A stretch of 5,086 bases of DNA, from assembly GCA_021780795.1 (NCBI GenBank), contig JAJXYA010000183.1:1-5086 (forward strand), in the 5' to 3' direction. Made by a program: the position numbers and the translations under genes. The first letter of the stretch is position 1. Each line of letters opens with the position of its first letter. The notes under the pieces were generated by a model. It was given only the letters and a program-made list of their open reading frames with translations, did no database searches and was not told the DNA's origin. Shown here in pieces: positions 1-4,888 of this stretch. The DNA is from Bacillota bacterium. GTDB lineage: Bacteria > Bacillota_A > Clostridia > Clostridiales > Clostridiaceae.

Positions 1-880
1 GATCTTTTCCTGAAATGACTATTTTGCTATAAAGTTCACCATTACCTAAGGCGTCTAGCTTTATACTTTCTATTTTTTTCGGTTTTTCTTTTACCTCAAG
101 ATGATCAAGCCTAGCTTTCATACTATTTACAGCTTTATCTAAATTGGCCTTTGCCTTTTGATTGCCCATTTTATGAAGTCTTGCTTCTGAATTTCCCATT
201 CTTGTTGGGGTCTTTCTCATACTCTTAACCTTTTGCTTTGTCTCATCCATGGCAGCCTCAAGCTTTTTCTTCTCTTTTCCATATTGCTCAAATTCAAACA
301 AGCTTCTTTCTCTTTCTAAATCCTTTTGAAGCTTAAAGGCTGTATAATTACCACTATACTCCTTGATCTTTCCGTCCTCTACCTCTATTATCTTATTGCA
401 TAACTTATCTAGGAACTCCCTATCGTGAGATATGACCACAAGGGCACCCTTATAGTCCTTAAACTTATCATCAAGAAGCGCTATGCCCTCCACATCCAAA
501 TTACTGGTAGGCTCATCCGCAAATATTAAATTGCTACTATTATCAAAGGATTTAGCAATTTTAAATCTGGTTTTCTCTCCACCACTTAAATGATTGTACC
601 AAGTGTGCATAGCTCCAAATTTATTAGCTACTTTTTTGTCTATTTCTCCATATTCCTTGTTACCAAGTTGATCTATAACACTATAGCTTCCATATCTTCT
701 AATCCAGCCTTCATCAGGTTCTTCTTCGCCGCAAAGTATATTAATAAGTGTAGTCTTACCTGCACCATTAAGTCCAACAAGACCTATTCGATCCTCTGAA
801 TATATTTTTAAATTCTCAATACTGAGAATAAGTCTGTCTCCATAATATTTTTTTATATTTCCACCTTCAATTAATAGCAT
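1..880 (-). CDS. ABC-F ATPase, antibiotic-resistance (ribosome protection) type; C-terminal part outside the window
   Basis: Translating the minus strand from the ATG at 880-878 gives 293 residues that run off the left edge. Visible motifs are Walker A GLNGAGKTT (36-44), signature LSGGE (98-102), Walker B LIFADEP (118-124), D-loop SNLD (126-129) and H-loop SHD (151-153). There are no membrane segments. Only about 54 residues separate Walker A from the signature, so the long Arm insertion of housekeeping ABC-F proteins is absent. After ABC1 comes a charged helical linker (about 186-265) with a central PTRMGNSEARLHK stretch and LEVKEKPKK at its end. This matches the interdomain linker of the VmlR/Vga/Lsa/CplR group, whose members bind the ribosomal E site and reach toward the peptidyl-transferase centre to displace lincosamides, pleuromutilins and streptogramin A. 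The second ATPase domain lies beyond position 1. The start is supported by AGGAGAGG at 895-888, 7 nt upstream. Family is confident; resistance spectrum is inferred. Confidence 0.93.
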   Translation of the reverse strand, partial: MLLIEGGNIKKYYGDRLILSIENLKIYSEDRIGLVGLNGAGKTTLINILCGEEEPDEGWIRRYGSYSVIDQLGNKEYGEIDKKVANKFGAMHTWYNHLSGGEKTRFKIAKSFDNSSNLIFADEPTSNLDVEGIALLDDKFKDYKGALVVISHDREFLDKLCNKIIEVEDGKIKEYSGNYTAFKLQKDLERERSLFEFEQYGKEKKKLEAAMDETKQKVKSMRKTPTRMGNSEARLHKMGNQKAKANLDKAVNSMKARLDHLEVKEKPKKIESIKLDALGNGELYSKIVISGKD

Positions 881-909
881 AAAAAAACCTCTCCTTTAAT
901 TTGGAGAGG
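881..909 (-). terminator. Terminator/attenuator hairpin that sequesters the ABC-F ribosome binding site
   Basis: Read on the minus strand, CCTCTCC (909-903) and GGAGAGG (894-888) form a perfect 7-bp stem, five of the pairs G-C, with an 8-nt loop. Seven T (887-881) follow directly, then the ABC-F ATG. The right arm is most of the gene's Shine-Dalgarno sequence. The same hairpin can therefore act as an intrinsic terminator and, if transcription passes, hide the ribosome binding site. Its position between a strong promoter and the start codon makes it an attenuator rather than the end of an upstream gene. Pairing is seen directly; regulatory use is inferred. Confidence 0.82.
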
Positions 910-940
910 ATAATACTTTGTTTAAGTTTATAATTATCAT
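896..940 (-). CDS. Upstream ORF, 14 codons, overlapping the attenuator hairpin
   Basis: ATG at 940-938 to TAA at 898-896 encodes MIIINLNKVLSSPN. A moderate Shine-Dalgarno match, AGGGTG (951-946), lies 5 nt upstream. Its serine, serine and proline codons are the left arm of the terminator stem, and its stop codon abuts the AGGAGAGG of the ABC-F gene. A ribosome moving or stalled on these last codons would physically open the hairpin. Short leader ORFs of this kind are known upstream of several antibiotic-resistance ABC-F and erm genes. The peptide itself is not one I recognise. It is a candidate sensing peptide; its translation is inferred. Confidence 0.55.
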   Translation of the reverse strand: MIIINLNKVLSSPN

Positions 941-973
941 AAAAACACCCTAAAGCATCACAAAGATACCCCT
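905..973 (-). promoter_or_regulatory. Possible antiterminator pairing competing with the attenuator hairpin
   Basis: On the minus strand, CTTTGT (965-960) pairs with ACAAAG (921-916), and AGGGG (973-969) can pair with CCTCT (909-905) through one G-U pair. A small internal loop lies between the two helices. The second helix uses five of the seven bases of the terminator's left arm, so the two structures exclude each other. Forming this one would release GGAGAGG and remove the terminator. The pairings were found by eye; no folding energy was computed. Confidence 0.5.
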
Positions 974-1040
974 AGGATTTATTTAAGGTAATATTCACAT
1001 ACACAAGATAATATCCACTACCAACTTTAATAAAATGCAC
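972..1040 (-). CDS. Possible upstream ORF, 22 codons, GTG start
   Basis: GTG at 1040-1038 to TAG at 974-972 encodes a 22-residue peptide beginning with GTG-His-Phe-Ile-Lys-Val and ending Leu-Asn-Lys-Ser. AAGGA at 1055-1051 lies 10 nt upstream, slightly far. The same Shine-Dalgarno could instead serve a TTG at 1045 in another frame, giving a 16-residue ORF. The GTG frame is notable because its stop codon falls on the first bases of the proposed antiterminator 5' arm (973-960). A ribosome terminating there would cover that arm and favour the terminator. Non-ATG start and imperfect spacing keep confidence low. Confidence 0.35.
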   Translation of the reverse strand: MHFIKVGSGYYLVYVNITLNKS

Positions 1041-1108
1041 AACAAAAAAATCCTTAACGCGGGAATTCTTATTGTGTTTTAAATAAACTCTTTAAGTGAA
1101 TTATATTC

Positions 1109-1138
1109 TCATTTCTGCAAATACCTCATACCTTTCAT
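1109..1138 (-). CDS. Possible first leader ORF, 6 or 9 codons
   Basis: ATG at 1138-1136 to TGA at 1111-1109 reads MKGMRYLQK; an in-frame internal ATG at 1129 gives MRYLQK. With transcription starting near 1143 the first ATG would be almost leaderless. For the second, AAAGG is only 1 nt upstream, which is too close for a normal Shine-Dalgarno. It sits at the extreme 5' end of the ABC-F leader, where stalling peptides of resistance leaders commonly lie. It could equally be a chance short frame. Confidence 0.3.
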   Translation of the reverse strand: MKGMRYLQK

Positions 1139-1144
1139 ATAATA

Positions 1145-1164
1145 TCCTAATTATAAAATTAGGA
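1145..1164. promoter_or_regulatory. Operator-like 20-bp palindrome over the -10 box of the ABC-F promoter
   Basis: TCCTAATT (1145-1152) and AATTAGGA (1157-1164) are perfect 8-bp inverted arms separated by ATAA. The palindrome covers the whole -10 hexamer of the minus-strand promoter and part of its spacer, and lies upstream of the expected transcription start, so it would act mostly as DNA rather than RNA. A dimeric repressor bound here would block the promoter. AT-rich palindromes also occur by chance, and the bound protein is unknown. Confidence 0.45.
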
Positions 1165-1178
1165 ATAATTATTGTCAA
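1150..1178 (-). promoter_or_regulatory. Consensus sigma-A-type promoter for the ABC-F leader transcript
   Basis: On the minus strand TTGACA (1178-1173) and TATAAT (1155-1150) are both perfect consensus hexamers with an ideal 17-bp spacer. Transcription should begin near 1143, about 263 nt before the ABC-F start codon. Such a strong promoter ahead of a long leader fits control by attenuation rather than by weak initiation. Confidence 0.85.
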
Positions 1179-1321
1179 TAATATTTTATTGCTTAAATGA
1201 GGTTATAACTTTTTAAAACAAATATTATTAAACAGCATTAAAGGTAAAAAAATCTAAAAGTTAATTTATTTGCTGTTTTAAAAAAGCCCTCATCATAAAC
1301 CTGTACGTTCTTGTTTACTGC
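1179..1321. other. AT-rich divergent intergenic DNA, no gene seen
   Basis: This stretch separates the two divergent promoters. I see no ORF with a ribosome binding site and no RNA gene. The only structure noted is a 7-bp inverted repeat, AAACAGC (1230-1236) and GCTGTTT (1272-1278), with a 35-nt AT-rich loop, too weak to assign a role. Confidence 0.5.
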
Positions 1322-1350
1322 TTGTAATAAAATCTTAAAAATGATACAAT
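1322..1350 (+). promoter_or_regulatory. Probable promoter of the histidine kinase gene
   Basis: TTGTAA (1322-1327) and TACAAT (1345-1350) are separated by 17 bp. The -10 differs from consensus at one position and the -35 at two. Transcription would start near 1357, leaving an untranslated leader of about 60 nt before the preferred start at 1417. It is the best-spaced pair seen upstream of the gene, but chance matches are common in AT-rich DNA. Confidence 0.5.
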
Positions 1351-1416
1351 AAATTTAACTTTAATGTAAAATCTTTCAATTATATGTATTTTTATGAAGG
1401 TTGGTGTGGAAGCTAT

Positions 1417-3297
1417 ATGAAATATTTATCCATAAGAGTAAAACTGTTAATGTTAACATTAATCATTTTAATTCCACTTATTATATTGCAATCTGTTAAT
1501 ATTTATGAAAATTTTCAAATAAAAACTGAGCAAAAGCTACAAACTAACGTTGAGCTGGCAGATGCTGTATCAAAATCTTTTGTGAATTACATAGAAGAGT
1601 TATGGATTCGGGAATCTTTTATCAGTGACCATATAATTGATAATATAAATAATCCTAAGGAAATCCAATCATATTTGGAAAGCATAGTTAACATCAATGA
1701 AAATTCTCTAGAAAGATTAAGCTGGGTTAGCCCTAACGGTACAATAATTGCTAATTCACGACAATATATGATTGGACAATCTATAGCTCAAAGGGACTAT
1801 TATAAGAAAATAATAGCAGGAAAAGAAGAGGTACTATCAAATTTAATAGTAAGTTATGTTGATGGAAAACTTTTAATCCCAGTTGCAAGAGGAATTAAAA
1901 AAGACGGAAAGCTACTAGGAATATTAATTTATTCTATAGATACAAAAAATTTGATCTCTCATATTCCTAACCTTAAACTTAATAACGGTGAAACACTATG
2001 TCTGATAGATAGTAATGGAAATATAGTATATAATAGCTCAAATAACAATCTAACTTTTAAAGAAAGAAAAATTTTAAAAGATGCCCCAGGATGGAAATCT
2101 TTAAAAGGTGAAATTGTTAAGACCTCTAATGGTAAAGTTGACTTTGATAATAACTATTATATGAGCGTAGACTATCCAATCACAGAAATAGGATGGGCAT
2201 GTTCAGTAAGTACAAAGAAAAACATTGTATTAAGCGACATATATAAACAAGCTACCCAATCAATTATTACGCTGATATTAGTATCAGTAATATCTTTGAT
2301 TGCTTCATACATATTTGGCAAAAGAATAACGGAACCTCTAGTTATATTAAAAAATAAGGCCGATCAACTGAAACTTGGGGATTACTCCATTAGGACAAAC
2401 ATCCCTGGCTATGATGAAATAGCTTCAACAGCACAAGCTTTTGACCTTATGGCAGATAGCATTGAACAATATGATAAACTGAAGAGTCAATTTTTTTCGA
2501 ATTTATCCCATGAATTTAAAACTCCTATTAATGTAATATACTCAAGCGTCCAGTTAATAGAAAGTTTTCAAAACACTTTAGACAACAAGGAGTTTAAAAA
2601 TAAAACTTTACAAAATGTAAAGATACTAAGACAAAATTGTTATCGCTTAATGAAAATAGTTGATAACACCATCGATGTAACCCGTTATGATACGGGTCAC
2701 TTTAAAATGAATCCTTATGAAACTGATATTATTAGTGTTATAGAAAACATATGTCTCTCTGTAGCTAAGTATACTGAGCAGAAGGGAGTAACTATTATAT
2801 TTGACACTGAAGTTGAAGAAAAGATGATTTGCTGTGATCCTTATATGATTGAACGAATAGTGCTAAATCTGATATCAAACTCATTAAAGTTTACAGATGC
2901 CTCAGGATTCATATACATAAATATCTATGATAAAGAAGGCAAAGTTGTTTTTTCAATAAGAGATACTGGCATTGGTATACCGGAGGATAAACTATCAATT
3001 ATATTTGATAGATTCAGACAAGTGGATACATCACTAAATAGAAACCATGAAGGAAGTGGACTAGGTTTATCTATTGTAAAAGCTTTAGTAGAAGCTCATA
3101 AAGGTAGTATTACTGTAAACAGTAAATTAGGCGTAGGTACAGAGTTTGTAGTAGAACTACCAACAAATGTTTTACGAGAAAATGGAAATGAAAATAATAA
3201 GTGTTTATTTAATAATGATAGTCATACTATCCAAAAAATAGAGATAGAATTTTCCGATATTTACTCTATTAATAAAAATTTTCTTGATGAAACCTAA
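1417..3297 (+). CDS. Membrane sensor histidine kinase (Cache-HAMP-HisKA-HATPase), orphan
   Basis: This 626-residue protein has the full order of a transmembrane sensor kinase. TM1 spans about 8-28, followed by an extracellular region (about 30-280) resembling a Cache ligand-binding domain, then TM2 (about 282-300) and HAMP (about 301-353). The H-box SNLSHEFKTP has the phospho-accepting His365. The N-box is at 481-491 (Asn484, Asn488), G1 DTGIG at 516-520, F-box FDRF at 530-533, G2 GSGLGLS at 546-552 and G3 GVGTEF at 572-577. All catalytic elements are intact, so it should autophosphorylate His365 in response to an unidentified external ligand. No response regulator is adjacent. Unpaired kinases in Clostridium often phosphorylate Spo0A, but nothing here proves that partner. 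After G3 a tail of about 45 residues contains IEIEFSDIYS. An in-frame ATG at 1384 would add 11 residues, but no Shine-Dalgarno precedes it. ATG 1417 has GGAAG 4 nt upstream and leads directly into a normal membrane anchor. Confidence 0.93.
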   Translation: MKYLSIRVKLLMLTLIILIPLIILQSVNIYENFQIKTEQKLQTNVELADAVSKSFVNYIEELWIRESFISDHIIDNINNPKEIQSYLESIVNINENSLERLSWVSPNGTIIANSRQYMIGQSIAQRDYYKKIIAGKEEVLSNLIVSYVDGKLLIPVARGIKKDGKLLGILIYSIDTKNLISHIPNLKLNNGETLCLIDSNGNIVYNSSNNNLTFKERKILKDAPGWKSLKGEIVKTSNGKVDFDNNYYMSVDYPITEIGWACSVSTKKNIVLSDIYKQATQSIITLILVSVISLIASYIFGKRITEPLVILKNKADQLKLGDYSIRTNIPGYDEIASTAQAFDLMADSIEQYDKLKSQFFSNLSHEFKTPINVIYSSVQLIESFQNTLDNKEFKNKTLQNVKILRQNCYRLMKIVDNTIDVTRYDTGHFKMNPYETDIISVIENICLSVAKYTEQKGVTIIFDTEVEEKMICCDPYMIERIVLNLISNSLKFTDASGFIYINIYDKEGKVVFSIRDTGIGIPEDKLSIIFDRFRQVDTSLNRNHEGSGLGLSIVKALVEAHKGSITVNSKLGVGTEFVVELPTNVLRENGNENNKCLFNNDSHTIQKIEIEFSDIYSINKNFLDET

Positions 3298-3371
3298 ATA
3301 CTACGAAATAAAAAAACAAGATAAATCACTCAACTTTTTTATTAGAATTTCAACTGCAACATTACAAATTT

Positions 3372-3420
3372 ACCAATAAAATAAAGCCATCATTAGGATG
3401 GCTTTCATTTTATTGGTTTT
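3372..3420. terminator. Bidirectional intrinsic terminator between convergent genes
   Basis: ACCAATAAAAT (3372-3382) pairs with ATTTTATTGGT (3407-3417), and AAAGCCATC (3383-3391) with GATGGCTTT (3397-3405). The loop is 5 nt and C3406 is the single bulge. The stem therefore has 20 base pairs. On the plus strand it is followed by a short T run (3417-3420) and ends the kinase transcript. On the minus strand it begins 4 nt after the sugar-kinase stop codon, and the T-rich side of the inner GATGGC stem provides the U tract. Confidence 0.88.
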
Positions 3421-3421
3421 A

Positions 3422-4561
3422 TTACACCTCGTCATTAGCCCAGTTATTTAAGAACTCCTTCAAAGCATCAAAACTTGGACTTTTCGCATTTCTAACATAA
3501 TACCCTGAGGTGGCAACTCCTAAAATTAAGGATTGTTCTGGACTTAGTTTAAGAATTTGTCCAAGGCAGAAACCTGCATTGAAATTGTCCCCAGCTCCTG
3601 TTGTTAGTATAGGATTTGCTGTATAAGGACCATCAACATGATAGTAACTGTCTCCAATTACTGTTGATGCTTCTATTGTTGGGTGTATAACAAGACAGTA
3701 TATATTTAATTTCTTTGAAATTCGCTCAGTTAATTCTTTAAGATCAATCTTATTATTATCGTCTTTATATCCCTCTACCCCTAAAACCTCAGCTATTTCA
3801 ACACCTTCTTTAAAGTTAAGTCCAAGTATTACATTGAAATGTGAGCTGAATTTTTGTATAAGCTCCAGTGCTTCAATAATATCCTCACTTGTTCTTTTCT
3901 CTGGATCCGCTAAATCAAAGAACATGAACCTTTTTCCCTTACTATTATCAATATGGGGAAGAACCTCTTCAATTAAACCCTTCCATATTTCGCTCATATG
4001 TGGAATCATAGTCCAGTTTTCAAGTCCAAAAAGGCTTGAAGCATTTATAAGTTCTGTAAGCTTCGGTATGCCAATGAGTTTTTTTATGTTTTCCCAGTTT
4101 AAATCATTCAAGGACTCAAGTTTACCAATCATTAGTTTTCCATCATCAAATTCTAGCGCATCTGTAGTACCTGGATTCGCTAGCGAATATACCTTACCAT
4201 TTTCATTCATATGCGCAAACACATTCTCTACTTGAGGATATCCAAGAGCTCCAATATAAGTTAGGCCCAGGCCATAGGTTAAGAATGCATTGCTTAATAT
4301 TGGACCGTTACCACCAAGTTTTTCCTGCAATACTACCATTTCAAAATTAGTACTAAGTCCAGCAGCTTTTACTATCCTTTCTCCAAATTCCTTAATGGTT
4401 TTTATTCTATCAAATTCTGTTACACTTTTTCTTCTTCCTACCACATGAACAATTTTATCAACAAAACCATCTAGTCCAATTACAACTTTTTCATCATTTG
4501 GTTTCTTATTTTCTAAATCAAGTAATAGTTCATTAATTTTATTTTTAAATTCCATTATCAT
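3422..4561 (-). CDS. PfkB/ribokinase-family carbohydrate kinase
   Basis: The 379-residue cytoplasmic protein carries the hallmark C-terminal motif TTGAGDNFNAGF (320-331). This forms the ATP-binding anion hole, and Asp325 is the expected catalytic base that activates the sugar hydroxyl. The N-terminal part shows GLDGFVDKI (29-37) and LGGNGPILSNA (82-92), corresponding to the substrate-binding face and the family's Gly-Gly-Asn motif. It should phosphorylate a sugar or nucleoside using ATP. The substrate cannot be read from the sequence, and no transporter, isomerase or aldolase is adjacent to suggest one. It is somewhat longer than a typical ribokinase of about 310 residues, with extra sequence in the middle and N-terminal parts. 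The start at 4561 has GGGGG (4573-4569) 7 nt upstream; a second ATG at 4555 would remove two residues. The gene has its own promoter and terminator, so it is probably monocistronic, and it converges with the histidine kinase gene. Confidence 0.88.
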   Translation of the reverse strand: MIMEFKNKINELLLDLENKKPNDEKVVIGLDGFVDKIVHVVGRRKSVTEFDRIKTIKEFGERIVKAAGLSTNFEMVVLQEKLGGNGPILSNAFLTYGLGLTYIGALGYPQVENVFAHMNENGKVYSLANPGTTDALEFDDGKLMIGKLESLNDLNWENIKKLIGIPKLTELINASSLFGLENWTMIPHMSEIWKGLIEEVLPHIDNSKGKRFMFFDLADPEKRTSEDIIEALELIQKFSSHFNVILGLNFKEGVEIAEVLGVEGYKDDNNKIDLKELTERISKKLNIYCLVIHPTIEASTVIGDSYYHVDGPYTANPILTTGAGDNFNAGFCLGQILKLSPEQSLILGVATSGYYVRNAKSPSFDALKEFLNNWANDEV

Positions 4562-4596
4562 AAATACGCCCCCAATATATGTAATCTTATCCTTTA

Positions 4597-4625
4597 ATAA
4601 TACAATGCCAAAGAGAAGTTGTCTA
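4597..4625 (-). promoter_or_regulatory. Probable promoter of the sugar kinase gene
   Basis: On the minus strand TAGACA (4625-4620) and TATTAT (4602-4597) are each one base from consensus, with a 17-bp spacer. Transcription would start near 4590, about 29 nt before the start codon. The promoter lies downstream of a minus-strand terminator (4671-4705), which supports independent transcription of the kinase. Confidence 0.6.
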
Positions 4626-4670
4626 CTACGTTAACATAATGCAATGAAATTTGCTAAAAGAATATGTAAT

Positions 4671-4705
4671 AAAAAAATAGTCCAGAAAATATCTGAACTA
4701 TTTTT
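4671..4705 (-). terminator. Intrinsic terminator downstream of the right-edge gene
   Basis: On the minus strand a 14-bp stem forms between 4705-4692 and 4686-4673, closed by a 5-nt loop, and the descending arm runs into seven T (4677-4671). The one non-Watson-Crick position (4682/4696) is a U-G wobble in minus-strand RNA but a C-A mismatch in plus-strand RNA. The minus orientation is therefore favoured. It would end the transcript of the gene at 4889-5086 and of the repeat region between them. Confidence 0.75.
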
Positions 4706-4719
4706 CACACTTAATTATA

Positions 4720-4777
4720 TTAAATCATCATCTGCCATGCTGAAATGTCGTTAAATCATCATCTGCGATGCTGCAAT
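4720..4777. repeat. Imperfect 27-bp direct repeat, two copies at a 31-bp period
   Basis: The copies are 4720-4746 and 4751-4777. They share TTAAATCATCATCTGC at the start and match at 25 of 27 positions, differing C/G and A/C, with 4 bp between them. The second copy ends 1 bp before the large palindrome at 4779. Read on the minus strand, both copies contain codons for Ala-Asp-Asp-Asp-Leu, but in different frames relative to each other because the period is not a multiple of three. I see no start or Shine-Dalgarno. The role is unknown: it could be a protein-binding iteron pair, a replication-slippage duplication or decayed coding sequence. Confidence 0.8.
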
Positions 4778-4778
4778 A

Positions 4779-4886
4779 TTAACAACTTTGGAAGCAAATT
4801 TAGAATGCCACCAAAGTAATCTTCCTAGGCTGAGCAACTGCCACTTATAGAAGGTGGCAGATTTGAAGCTTCCAAAATGTTGTTAA
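4779..4886. repeat. 108-bp imperfect palindrome, possible miniature element or structured RNA
   Basis: The outer arms are TTAACAACTTTGGAAGC (4779-4795) and GCTTCCAAAATGTTGTTAA (4868-4886). They match over 17 bp with a 2-nt bulge. Inside, AAAT (4796-4799) can pair with ATTT (4861-4864), and TGCCACC (4806-4812) with GGTGGCA (4853-4859). A competing hairpin uses CTGCCAC (4838-4844) with GTGGCAG (4854-4860). Both ends carry TTAA, so the core from 4783 to 4882 could be a 100-bp element flanked by a TTAA duplication. TTAA is itself palindromic, however, so it may simply be part of the arms. The structure starts 2 bp after the stop codon of the right-edge gene and would lie in its 3' untranslated RNA. 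There is no coding frame of note, and I do not recognise a riboswitch class. Confidence 0.7.
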
Positions 4887-4888
4887 AT

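Noticed and set aside
590..799. Plus-strand ORF of 69 codons
   Set aside because: It lies wholly opposite the ABC-F ATPase domain, whose Walker A and signature motifs are intact on the other strand. There is no ribosome binding site and the composition is Ser/Phe/Ile-rich, as expected of an antisense shadow.
1172..1181. Spo0A-binding box near TTGTCAATA
   Set aside because: The match to the TGTCGAA core is incomplete, and the bases are already explained as the complement of the perfect TTGACA -35 element.
1230..1278. AAACAGC/GCTGTTT inverted repeat as a terminator or operator
   Set aside because: The arms are 7 bp with a 35-nt AT-rich loop and no T tract in a useful position, so it is likely to be chance.
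1384..1416. Upstream ATG for the histidine kinase, adding 11 residues
   Set aside because: No Shine-Dalgarno precedes 1384, and the added residues (MYFYEGWCGSY) would sit awkwardly before a normal membrane anchor. The ATG at 1417 is the better start.
3834..4235. Plus-strand ORF of 133 codons
   Set aside because: It is antisense to the sugar kinase gene and has the Ser/Phe-rich composition of a reverse-strand shadow. It has no family motif and no promoter or ribosome binding site of its own.
4720..4777. CRISPR array
   Set aside because: There are only two copies with a 4-bp gap, which is far too short for a spacer, and no cas gene is in view.
4779..4886. Known riboswitch, T-box or tRNA-like RNA
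   Set aside because: I found no T-box sequence (TGGNACC), no cobalamin, c-di-GMP or purine core, and no tRNA arms. Placement after a stop codon also argues against a leader riboswitch.
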